Positions 10,021 to 18,881 of a DNA stretch of 33,500 bases are shown piece by piece. Origin of the DNA: Prorocentrum cordatum (lineage: Eukaryota > Sar > Dinophyceae > Prorocentrales > Prorocentraceae). Below the pieces are notes generated by a model. The model saw only the letters and a list, made by a program, of their open reading frames with translations. It had not been told where the DNA came from and searched no databases. A program made the position numbers and the translations under genes. Numbering within the stretch: the first letter of the stretch is position 1; each line of letters starts with the position of its first letter. The DNA lies in contig CAUYUJ010022082.1 of NCBI GenBank assembly GCA_963575745.1, positions 647,801-681,300 of the forward strand, written 5' to 3'.

Positions 10021-10713
10021 CCTTGTCTAAAAAGAGAATAGATTCTACCCCCCCCCCCCCCGGACTTATCAGCTCCCCCTGGGATAATTTGATTTCATAT
10101 ATATATATGTATTCTGCACACTCGTCCATCCTAAATATGAAGTCGTAGCATCCCAGCCAAACTGGGTTCACCCCCTGAGGTTTCCTTTTAAAAAACACTA
10201 TGCGGTGACATTTTTTGTTCTAACATGACACTTGTTCGAGAACCCCTTGCAACAAATGAGACGCAGTGCACGCGCGCGCGTCGTCGCGCGCGCATGCCGA
10301 AATCCTTCAAAAACCTTCGGTGCGGGAAGGATTTCGCAATCGAGTTTCCAAAAACACGTACAAAAAAAAACACAGGGTGTCGCAACTCAGAATTGCTAAA
10401 CAATTTCCGCGAAAGTTCTTGCGAACTCTTAAGAAACCATTGGTTTTTCAAGATTTTCACAACATGCTACCAAACGGGCTTCGCGCGCGCTCATGTCGAC
10501 ATCTGTCGAACGCCCCTGCGCGTGTGCCGTCGCGAGAATCCCCTGCAAAAAACGGGACGAAGTGCAGACGCGCGCGTCGTCGCGCGCGTACGCCGAAATC
10601 CTTCAAAACCCATCGGTTTCGGAAGGATTTCAAAACCGCGTGTCCAACAAGCTTACAAAGACAAAAGGTTTCGCAACACGGGTTTTCAACAAAAGCGTGC
10701 GCGCGCGTTCTTG

Positions 10714-11490
10714 CGTCGTCGTCGTCGTCGCCGTCCTCCCTCCACCCGCGTCGTTGTCGTCGTCGTTGTCGTCGCCTACGTCGTCCTCTGTCTTTGCTCG
10801 TGTTCGTCGTCGTCGTCCTCTCTGGCGTCGTGGTCGTTTCCGTCGTCGTTGTCGCCGTGGTCGCCCTTCCTCCTCCTCCCTCGTCGTCGTCGTCGTCCGT
10901 CGTCGGCGTCTCGTCGTCGTCCCTCCTATTTCGTCGCCGCCGTCGTCGTCGTCGTCGTCGTTGTCGTCGTCGTCGTCGTCGTCTTCCCTCCTCCCTCGTC
11001 GTTGCCGTCGTCGGCGTCGCCGTCCTTCCTCCTTCTTCGTCGTTCGCGTCGTCGCCGTCCTCCCTCCTCCCTCGTCGTTGTCGTCGTTGTCGCCGTCGTC
11101 GTCCTGCCTCCTTCCTCGTTGTCTTCGTTGGTGACGTCGTCGTCGTCTTCGTCGTCGTCGTCGGCGTCGGTGTCGTCTTCGTCTTCGTCGGCGTCGTCGT
11201 CGTCGTCGTCGCCGCCGCCGTCGTCGTCGTCCGTCGTCGTCGTCGGCGTCGTTGACGTCGTCGTCGGTGTCGTCGTTATCGTCGTCGTCGGCGTCGTCAT
11301 CGTCGTCGTCGTTGTCATCGTCGTCGTCGTCGGCGTCGGTGTCGTCGTCGTCGTCGTCGTCGTCGGTGTCGTCGTCGTCGTCGTCGTTGTCGGCGTCGTC
11401 GAAGTCGTTGGAGACGTCGTCGGTGTCGTCGTAGTCGTTGTCGGCGGCGTCGTCATCGTCGTTGTCACTGTCGTCGTCGGCGTCGCTGTT
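10714..11490. repeat. Degenerate GTC trinucleotide array, copy 2
   Basis: About 775 bp. The first ~400 bp follow copy 1 interruption by interruption, and the remainder is an added, more regular expansion. Open frames are low-complexity. Confidence 0.95.
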
Positions 11491-11850
11491 GTTGCCAAGT
11501 GCCATGTGGTACCCACCGTCACGGTCTTAAGAGATTTTGCAAACCAAGTTGCAGGTGGGTGGGTGCGATGTTTGCGCGAGCAGTGGAGTGGACATTTCAT
11601 TGCGAACAGAAATGAGTTGCACCACGTAGATGATCATTTCTAAAAGAGTTATTGATTCTACCCCCCTCCCCCCCGGACTTATCGGTCCCCCTGGGGATAG
11701 TATGATTTCACATACATGCTGCACACTCGTCCATCCTAAATCGGAATTCATACCATCCCAGCCAAACCTGGTTCCCCCCCTGAGGTTCCCTTGTGAAAAC
11801 ACTATGCGGTGACATTGTTTGTTCTCACATAACACTTTTTCGCGAATCCC

Positions 11851-11985
11851 TTGCACCACATAGATTGCACCACGTAGATGGCACCACACAAATTGCACAA
11901 CATCGGTTGCACCACGTGGATTGCAAAACAACAGTGGCACAACATATGTTGCAGATATTTTTCCGCATCGGTTGCACCACGCATG
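11851..11985 (+). repeat. 14-bp TTGCACCACGTAGA minisatellite
   Basis: Eight consecutive 14-bp steps run from 11851 to 11962, with one more after a 9-bp break. Two to three copies of the same 14-mer stand at 9977-10018, and decayed ones near 8985-9020 and 7762, always just upstream of the C-rich block of the array unit. Confidence 0.85.
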
Positions 11986-12094
11986 TGTGTGCACGCGTAC
12001 CCATGGGATTCCCCCATCCGCGAATGGCTCCCCAGGGTACGGGGCGCGAGGGCATGGATGTGGATATGTCGGGAGGACCAGAACAGGGAGGAGG

Positions 12095-12847
12095 AACACA
12101 AGGATGAGTAGGACGAGGACGAGGAGGAAACGACGGGGTAGAGGAGGAGGAGGAGGAACAAGAAGCGGACGGGGATGACAAGAGGAGGAGGAGGAGGACC
12201 AAGGGGAGGAGGAGTAGGAGGAGGAAGAAGAGGAGGAGGAGGAGGAGGAGGGGGGGAGGAGGAGGAGGAGGAGGAGAGGAGAGGGAGGAAGAACAGGAGG
12301 AGGAGGAGAACGAGGAGGAGGACGAGGTGGGAGAAAACGGAAGAGGAGGTCGGGCAATTTAACGGCGGGAAGGAAGGGGAGGACGATGCGGGGGCGGAGC
12401 CGTAGGAAGAGGAGCGGGGGGAAGAGGAGGAGGAGGAGGAGGAGAGGAGGAGGAGGAGGAGGAGGAGCAAGAGGAGGAGGAGGAGGAGGAGGAGCAAGAG
12501 GAGAGGAGGAGGAGGAGAGGAGCAGGAGGAGGAGAACGAGGAGGAGGAGCAGGCCGAGGAGGAGGAGAAGGAAGAGGAGGAGAGGGAAGAGGAGGAAACC
12601 GAGGAGGAACAGGATGAATCTGAGGAGGAGGAGGAGGAGGAGGAGGAGGAGGAGGAGGTGGGGCAAGAGGAGGAGTATGAGGAGGAGGAGGAGGAGGAGG
12701 AGGGAGGAGGAACACAAAGGCGGAAAAGGCGGAAAAGGGGGGGGACCAGGAGGAGGAGGGGGAGGAGGAGGAGGAGGAGGAGGAAGAGGAGGAGGAGGAG
12801 GAGGAAGAAGAGGAGGCGGATGAGGCAGGAGGAGGGGTAGGAGGAAG
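12095..12847 (+). repeat. Long GGA-type polypurine tract, part 1
   Basis: Almost entirely A and G on the plus strand, built of GGA/GAG steps, about 750 bp. Frames give Gly/Arg/Glu (plus) or Pro/Leu/Ser (minus) runs. Confidence 0.95.
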
Positions 12848-12859
12848 GATAACACGAAG

Positions 12860-12994
12860 ATCCTCGCTCGTGGGTTCCGCCCCCCGCGCAAGGACTGGGA
12901 GACTATGCTCGTCGGCGAGGGCGAGAAGCTTCCCCCGCGGCCAATGGTCATCTCGATCGGCGACGCCGTGGTGGTCGAGGCCAGGCAAGAGCGC
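12860..12994 (+). CDS. Candidate exon in the polypurine tract
   Basis: A 135-bp island of normal composition interrupts the purine tract. In one plus frame it reads ILARGFRPPRKDWETMLVGE then GEKLPPRPMVISIGDAVVVE then ARQER. Some 39 of 45 codons end in G or C, the usual dinoflagellate bias. It is preceded by AAG, and could end at a GC donor after GGCCAG (12984) or a GT donor at 12995; the latter is in phase with the candidate at 13711. I do not recognise the protein. It could also be a captured gene fragment. Confidence 0.35.
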
Positions 12995-13002
12995 GTAGGA
13001 GA

Positions 13003-13653
13003 GGGGAGGGAGCGAGGGGTGTTGGAGGCGGAGGCAGGGGAGAGGGAGACGGAGGAGGAGGAGGCGGAGGAGGTGGAGGCGGAGGAGGAAAAGAAGGAGG
13101 AGAAGAAGGAGGAGGATGGGTAGGAGGAGGAGGAGGACGAGGAGGATCACGAGGAGCAGGAGGAGGAGGCGGATGAGGCAGGATTAGGGGGAGGAGGGAA
13201 GAGGAGGAGGAGGAGGAACAGCAGGAGGAGAAGGAGGAGGAGGATGAGGGTAAGGAGGATGAGGGGGGAGGGCTGGATGAGGAGGGGGCATGAGGAGTAG
13301 GATGATGATGAAGAGGAGAAGGGGCAGAAGGAGGAGGAGGAGGAGGAGGCAGGAGGAGGAGCAGGAGGATTGAGAGACTGGCCGGGGGCGGAGCGAGGGA
13401 TCGGGAGGCGGAGGAGGAGAAGTTGGAGAAGTTGGAGGATGAGGAGGAGGGGGAGGAGGAGGAGGAGATGGAGGAGATGCAGGAGGAGGAGGAAGAGGAG
13501 GAAGAGGAGCAGAAGAAGGAGGAGGAGGAGAGGGGGAGGAGGAGGAGAGAACTGGAGGGGGAGGAGGAGGGGGGGGAGGAGGAGGAGGAAATAGAGGAGA
13601 TGGAGGAGGAGGAGGAAGAGGAGGAGGAGGAGCAGGAGGAGGAGGAGGATTAG
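13003..13653 (+). repeat. Long GGA-type polypurine tract, part 2
   Basis: Continuation of the GGA/GAG tract, about 650 bp, with a few C and T interruptions. Confidence 0.95.
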
Positions 13654-13710
13654 AGGATGATGATACTCGAGTCCGACTGTAGACCCCATCTCTCTGCGTT
13701 ATTTCTGCAG

Positions 13711-13852
13711 CCGGGTCGATCCGTGAGGGCCCTGCGGGGCCCGGAGCTGGGCGGCAGCGCCCGCCGTGAGAAGTCGGCGGCCCTGCGCATGGCCGAGAGG
13801 CTTGCCGCGGCCACCGGGAGGACCCGCCGCTCCTTCCTCGCCCTTCCGCAGG
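13711..13852 (+). CDS. Candidate exon after a good splice acceptor
   Basis: The sequence TCTCTGCGTTATTTCTGCAG at 13691-13710 is a textbook pyrimidine-rich acceptor. The next 142 bp encode PGRSVRALRGPELGGSARRE then KSAALRMAERLAAATGRTRR then SFLALPQ, mostly with G/C-ending codons, and a GT follows at 13853. The basic, Ala-rich peptide is not recognised. Joining in phase with 12860-12994 is possible. Inference only. Confidence 0.35.
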
Positions 13853-13883
13853 GTGCAGTCGAACCTTGGTATTCCGGGCCGGT

Positions 13884-14144
13884 CCCAGATGGGGGCCGAG
13901 TGGATGGGGTTCGGAGGATCTCAAGCAGTGGCGAAGCTATCCTCCGAACCCCATCCGATGGGGTTCGGAGGATCGCGGCGCATTTCGATGCATCGCCGAT
14001 GCGGAGCCCGATTTTCTTCACACGGACGTCGCCGATGCATCGCCGACGTCGCTTGTGCATCGCGGGCGCATCGCCGATCATCGCCGATGTATCGCCGATG
14101 CGGCGCGATCCTCTGACACCATATACTCCGACCCCATCTAGGAG
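13884..14144. mobile_element. TIR element, family C, copy 1
   Basis: The ends are inverted: CCCAGATGGGGGCCGAG..ATGGGGTTCGGAGGATC on the left and, on the right, the complement of CCTCCTAGATGGGGTCGGAG. The interior carries ATGCATCGCCGAT tandem steps and a TCTTCACACGGACGTCGCCG segment shared with copy 2 at 24421. The left arm is locally tripled (13903 forward, 13938 inverted, 13958 forward). It has no coding capacity and looks MITE-like. Confidence 0.7.
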
Positions 14145-14490
14145 GTCTCCAAGTATGGATCGACGTCAGCTCTGGAAGGGTACCTGAATGTTGCTCGCGT
14201 TTGTTGGATGTTCTTGCACACCCTGGGGGGGGCACCCTTGGATGTTCTGTGCGTTTTGGCCCGCGGAGGGTCTCATGTTCTTGAGAGATGTTCTTCTGGC
14301 CCGGGTCCGACTGTATTCGGCCGTGCTTACGGCAGTTAGCACCATGGTTGCATCATTCCCCTTTGGGAACAGCGGAGAACGCTGCTCATCTCGGCGGCGA
14401 GATATGAGACCGACACTCGCCGATCAACGATTCAGGAGCTCGCCGAGCACGCGGCGAGCCGAGCACGCGGCGAGATCCGAACCCCTACCC
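14145..14490. other. No gene recognised
   Basis: Contains repeated GGATGTTCTTG/GATGTTCT phrases at about 14207, 14241 and 14286, and CACGCGGCGAG twice near 14450. Frames are short and unrecognised. Confidence 0.3.
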
Positions 14491-14693
14491 TCGCCTACCA
14501 TCCACTCGGGAGAGTCGAGGGTTGGTGGGGATAGGGTGCGGATGCCGCGGCATGACCTCTTAGTTGCCCTGGCACGCCCACGTTGAAACGCGGCACGTGC
14601 CGTGCTCAAGACGTCTGTGTGTCGCACGACGCTAGCTGGCTCGGCACGGCCTGGCCCACGCCTTGGCGAACGCATCGCTCCAGGCCTGCGACT
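14491..14693 (+). repeat. Dispersed repeat family J, copy 1
   Basis: Shares GGGAGAGTCGA, GGTTGGTGGGGATAGGGTGC, ACGTGCCGTGCTCAA and TGGCCCACGCCT in the same order with 27108-27291. It carries nested inverted CACGTGCCGTG/GGCACG elements. Confidence 0.75.
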
Positions 14694-14986
14694 CCAGTCT
14701 GCGTGTTGAACTCCGTGTCAACACGCTGCGGTCTGCCTCCTCCTCCTCTTCTTCTTCTGCAGACATGCAACGTCCTGACCTTTGTTGTGCGCGTCCCCTG
14801 CAAGTCCTGACCCTTTCCCCGGGGCGGGCTTCCAGTCCCGAGTCGGCTCTGCCTGCCCGGAGGGCCTGGCGAGGGCTCTCCCAAAACCTGAGAACGGCAC
14901 CACACTTCTCGTCCCGACTTTTGTCCACGACGCGAGAATGCCTGGACCCTCCTCCTCCTCCTGCTCCTCCTCATGCTCCTCCTCCT

Positions 14987-15006
14987 CCTCCTGCTTCCTT
15001 TGCTCC
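14987..15006 (+). repeat. Target-site duplication, 5' copy
   Basis: CCTCCTGCTTCCTTTGCTCC, exactly identical to 19763-19782. It abuts the first base of the spliced leader at 15007. Confidence 0.92.
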
Positions 15007-15028
15007 TCCGTAGCCATTATGGCTCAAG
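15007..15028 (+). other. Dinoflagellate spliced leader (DinoSL), full length
   Basis: 22 bases starting TCCGTAGCC and ending TGGCTCAAG. They agree with the universal dinoflagellate leader at all positions but one (A for T in the ATTTTGG core); T is an allowed first base. In this phylum the leader is added to nuclear mRNAs by trans-splicing, so a genomic copy at the start of an insertion marks a reverse-transcribed mRNA. Confidence 0.95.
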
Positions 15029-15043
15029 CCATTTTGGCTCAAG
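15029..15043 (+). other. Truncated spliced-leader relic
   Basis: CCATTTTGGCTCAAG, the leader without its first seven bases, directly after the full leader. This is what results when the AG inside the CCGTAG of an older leader copy is used as trans-splice acceptor. The following GGTCAAG at 15044-15050 may be a third, more decayed remnant. Confidence 0.93.
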
Positions 15044-15105
15044 GGTCAAGCCCAAGCGGACACCTTCTCTTTCGTGCAGGGGTTCTCCCTCCTGGCACTG
15101 CCGCC

Positions 15106-16043
15106 ATGGAGGATTCTGCAGTCGTCGCCCAGCTGACTGCTGTGATTCAGAACACGGTGAAGGGTTTGCAGACTCAGCTCGAGGCTCGGTTCTTGTCTGT
15201 TGAGACGAACGTGACCACCCTCACCCAGCACATGGGGAACGCAGAGGCCCACATCACCGCCATCAACAACCAGATGACGGAGGTCATGAAGAAGCAGACC
15301 CGACAAGAAGAAAAGCTACGACAACTGCGTGCACGTCCTGTGTCTTCGGCTGCTTCCACGTCCTCGGGAGGGCAGCAGTCATGGGCGTCGCGGCTAGTCA
15401 ACGACGAGGGCAACAAACGTCGACGAGGAGAAGATGACACTGGTGGCGATCCAACGACTAAATTCATTGGTCACTTTCCTCGCCCAGTCCTCGAGCGTGT
15501 GCGCAGGAATCACTTTGACAGTCTCAAGGCGCAGTACCCCGACCTCCTGGCCAATGTGGAGACCAAGTTCTTCGCCATAGCCCAGAGCTACTTTATCGTT
15601 TTCCAGAACAAGGATGACGCCAGCCAGTTCCAGAGGGAAGCCAATCGTGCTGGTGTTGTGTGGACTGATCCGAGGTCTCAGCTTCCACACCAGCTCCGGG
15701 TGCGCGCTGACCCCCCCCCCAGCCTGTTCGTAACAATAAGCGTGCATTTCACAAGCTTTGGCTCCCAGTTCGAGACATCTTGCAGCAGTCGTACATGTGG
15801 TCGCCAGATTGTCAGCTCGGCATCGACGGCTTCCGCGGAGTGATGAGGGTGAAGAATGACATGGGTGTGTGGAACCTGATAGAGATCAAGCAGGTCAGCA
15901 TTCGCAATGGTGAGGAGCAGTTCACATCCGAACCCAACTTCGAGGAGCTTGAGGAGTGGGGCATCACCAGGGAGACCATCATGACCCTGATTGAGTCCCA
16001 GGCCCCTGCTGTTTCTGACAGTGCTCCAGATATGGAGCTCTGA
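15106..16043 (+). pseudogene. LINE ORF1: coiled-coil/RRM-like nucleic-acid-binding protein, frameshifted
   Basis: Start chosen at the ATG in GCCGCCATGG, the first in-frame ATG after the leader with a strong context. Residues ~1-75 form a heptad-like helical region (VAQLTAVIQNTVKGLQTQLE, ending KKQTRQEEKLRQLR). A Ser/basic linker (ASRLVNDEGNKRRRGEDD) follows, then FIGHFPRPVLERVRRNHFDS and FAIAQSYFIVFQNKDDASQF, which resemble the RRM of L1-type ORF1 proteins that bind element RNA. At a run of ten C (15711-15720) the frame shifts; homology continues in another frame as KLWLPVRDILQQSYMWSPDC to a TGA at 16041. A frame open upstream of the leader is outside the insertion. Confidence 0.8.
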
Positions 16044-16067
16044 CGCGCTCCCTCACAGTCAATTAGT

Positions 16068-17466
16068 ATGTCTCAGCGTGCAGTGCCTTTGTACAGCTCT
16101 TCCTCTTCCTCCTCCTCCAGCTCTTCTTCTGTGGGCGAGCGTGATTGTTCTCCGTATGTTCCGAATCAGAATTTCTCGGTTGCGACGTGGAACGCGCGCG
16201 CTGTATTTGGACCCGTGTGGGGAAGTCATGATATGCAAGTACGTGCATATAAGTGTGTGGGTGACCTTATGAGTGCGCACGACATTGCATGCATGCAGGA
16301 GACGCACGGCACGCCCAGTGATGTCACGTCGCTCGAGCGGGATTTTCAGGAACACTTCCACTTTGGCAGCTTCTGTGCTGGCCAGCCTGGCGCTGGAGGC
16401 GTTGTCACCAGCGTGCGCAAGAGCCTTCGAGAGCAGTTCGAGAATGTGGCCTTCTCTGAGGTCGTGAAGGGGAGAATCACGTACTTGGGATTGTATGGGC
16501 CGCAAGCTTCCTCATGGTGTTCTTCTGGACCAGTTTAGGAGAGTGAAGCCCGCGATGTGGTCATCATTGACCACGGCTATCTTTCTTCGCGGCGATTTCA
16601 ATTTTGTCGAAGCAGGCGACACCAGGCACTCGATTCTGGAGAATATGGAGCGGTATGCGCCGCCTCGCCTTGCGCTTGAGTTTCGAAAGTGCTTCCCTTC
16701 CTTGCTCGAGGTCGTCCCGGCCACCTTCGCCCACCGCGTGAAGACAGATGAAGTAATCTCGCTGGCACGCTTAGACAGGATATACACTAGTTTACCTACC
16801 GCAGATGTACTTGACTTGGCTCCTGAAAGTTCCACGTGATAGCCTCCTACAGACCTCAAGAAGCCCTCTGATCATGCCCCTCTGTATCTTAAGCTTCGTC
16901 GTCCTGATCATAGATCACGCTCGCGCAATATCCCACCTTGGAATGCAAGGCACCCACGGTTTTACGCACATATCCCTGCTCTTCTTCATCCTTCTGATCT
17001 CTCTGCTGACCCTAACGAACGTCTTCAGGAAATAAAGCAAGTCATGAGACACGCTGCAGTTCAAGTTAGATTAGACGTGCTCTCCGATGGTGCTTCCACC
17101 GATGAAGAGCGCTTGGCGTGTGCGTTGAAGCTACTGCGAGTTGCCCGCTCTCTTCCACCCCAAGCCTGTCCTGATTCGCGTCCTGCTCTCCTTCGTCACC
17201 TCCTCGGTAAAGCTAAATCTGTACTTCGTGCTTATCCTGAACTATAGCAGTATTATTGTGTCGCTCGGGGTGAATTGACAGACAGGCTTGGGCTCTGTTC
17301 GCAAGTCAGCGAACTGACGCGCCGTGTGCTCGCTGCTGAAGAGCGCGGAGTCGCTGCTCGTGAATTAGCGCCATCTAAGAACGACCAGCATATTGCACGT
17401 ATTCGCAGACTTTCTCGTGTTTGGGCTAAGAATAAGCCGAAGATCCACCTCGCCGCTGTTTTTTGA
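16068..17466 (+). pseudogene. LINE ORF2, N-terminal APE-type endonuclease and linker, broken
   Basis: Begins 25 bases after the ORF1 stop (MSQRAVPLY plus a Ser run). Exonuclease-endonuclease-phosphatase motifs appear in order: FSVATWNARAVF (Asn), DIACMQETHG (catalytic Glu), GDFNFVEAGD (Asp/Asn), LARLDRIYTS (Asp), and PSDHAPLYL (Asp-His). In the family this domain nicks the target DNA. A frameshift near 16500 separates the second and third motifs. TGA and TAG at 16837-16842 precede the SDH motif, and another TAG is at 17245. The helical linker to about 17466 is Arg/Leu-rich. All key endonuclease residues are still present despite the breaks. Confidence 0.88.
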
Positions 17467-18793
17467 CGACGACGGGTCTGAGCTTAGCAAGGATTCTGCC
17501 ATGGGTCAGAAGCTGTCTGAGCATTTGGGAAAGGTTTTCTCTCGGGCCCCGTGTGATCTCCAGGGGGCATCCAGGTTTCTGGACCTCATCCCGACCCTCC
17601 CCGACGACCCCTACCAGTTCACCAACTCCACCCACCAGAGGTCCCCCTGGGTCCTGACCGAGGATCAGTTTTTCGACCTCCTCAAAAGCAAGGTCGACTC
17701 CAGTCCAGGACCCGACGGCATTCCATACAGTGCTTGGCAGTGCCCGCGCCCGATTATCAAGCAGGCCCTCTGGGAGCACTATCTCGCCTTCATGAACACC
17801 CAAGTCCTCGCAAGCGATTTCAACGATTCGAAATTGGCATTCTCACCGAAAGGCGCGAGCGTTCCTGGAGCCGTGGCCAAGGCGCGTGGAGACACGCGAC
17901 CGCTTGCATTGAGCAACACTGACAATAAGATTGTCTCCTCCTGCATCGCATATCCTCTAATGCAAGTTACCAGCGATAAACTACGCTATGCACAACGTGG
18001 TTTTATTTCGGGTCGCTCTCTCGCTGACAATATATTCGAGTTCGACGGTCGTTTGATGATGCGACAAGCATTGGATAATTCGCAGGCTGATGGAGGCGCC
18101 CTCTTCGAAATGAAGAGTGCTTTCCCATCGGTGCACTACTTCTGGCTCTTTCTAGTACTGCAGCGCTGGCGCTCCCCGCCGTTCCTCATTAACTGTATTA
18201 GGTCTCTCTACGAGCGGGTTTGGTGTAGCATGTCGATTCGGGGTTCAGACGTTGGAGGCTTTTGGGCCCCTCGGGGAGTTAAACAAGGTGGTCCTCTTAG
18301 TGGACTGTTATTCGCGGCCGCCTTCGACCCCATGCTTCGTGGCATTGCTGAATTAGGGGCTTCGCTATCGGTCTATCCTACTGCATTTGCCGATGACCTT
18401 GCCGTTGCAGCTGCTGGTCTAGTCAGTGCGCTCCCTCGTGTTGTGGCAATATTCGCGGCCGCAACACCGTGCTCTGGCCTCGCACTCAACATGCCGAAGT
18501 GCGTCATCGTGATTCCGCGGCCTTCTGACCCGCAGCAGATCATCACGCAGTGCTTGCAAGCTGGTCTTGATATATCGGGGTGGAAGATTAATCAATCTGG
18601 GATGTACCTTGGGGTGGAGGTGGGCTTGCATGCACCGAAGACTGCGTGGTCCCGTGTAGGACAAAAAGCTTCGTACGCGGGGTGCCGAGGTAAAAGCACT
18701 GGGCACTGGTCTCACGGCTGCCTGTTCTGCGTGCACCATATTCGCTGGGTCAGTTTGCTCTCGCGTAGCCCAGTTCCATATTGTCACGAGTGA
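17393..18793 (+). pseudogene. LINE ORF2, reverse transcriptase domain
   Basis: Homology starts near 17456, after a frame change. Motifs in order: SSPGPDGIPYSAW, DTRPLALSNTDNKIVSS, QRGFISGRSLADNIFEFDG, motif A as ALFEMKSAFPSV, RGVKQGGPLSGLLFAAAFDP, and motif C FADDLAVAA at 18386. Motif A normally has Asp where this copy has Glu (GAA at 18107-18109), a change expected to cripple polymerisation. After about 18650 the frame reads unlike the family, while another frame gives GSVCSRVAQFHIVTSEALSQ, so one more frameshift is likely. In the family this enzyme copies element RNA from the nicked target. Confidence 0.92.
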
Positions 18794-18852
18794 AGCCTTA
18801 AGTCAAGAGCGAGAAGCGCAGCACTACTAACGTGGGCTCCCAGGCACAGTAT

Positions 18853-18880
18853 CCCCCCCCCCCCCCCCCCCCCCCCCCCC
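18853..18880 (+). repeat. C28 homopolymer inside the LINE
   Basis: 28 consecutive C bases inside ORF2. Runs of this length are prone to slippage and sequencing error, so the true length and frame are uncertain. Confidence 0.9.
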
Positions 18881-18881
18881 A

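Larger units (their letters stand above)
6366..11982 (+). repeat. Higher-order tandem array of about five ~1-1.6 kb units
   Basis: The same ordered blocks recur. First come GCACCAC 14-mers and a TCTAAAAAGAG..ATTCTACCCCCC block at 6375, 10000 and 11625, with decayed forms at 7760 and 9010. Next is GTCCATCCTAAAT followed by CACTATGCGGTGACATT at 6481, 10123 and 11730. Then come GCGCGCGTCGTCGCGCGC modules. A middle section is either a GTC array (units near 6.4-7.7 and 10.0-11.5 kb) or a GCGGCCGC-rich section (8570-9050 and 9538-10020, mutually similar). Each unit ends in AACCAAGTTGCGGGTGGG..GAGCAGTGGAGT at 7690, 8920, 9900 and 11540. No credible gene lies inside. Confidence 0.85.

Noticed and set aside
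11527-13150. Minus-strand Leu/Pro-rich frames over the GGA tract
   Set aside because: Translation of a polypyrimidine strand, not a membrane protein despite the Leu runs.
14782-15105. Upstream extension of LINE ORF1 in the same frame
   Set aside because: The insertion starts at 15007, so anything before it is target sequence. The first well-placed ATG after the leader is at 15106.
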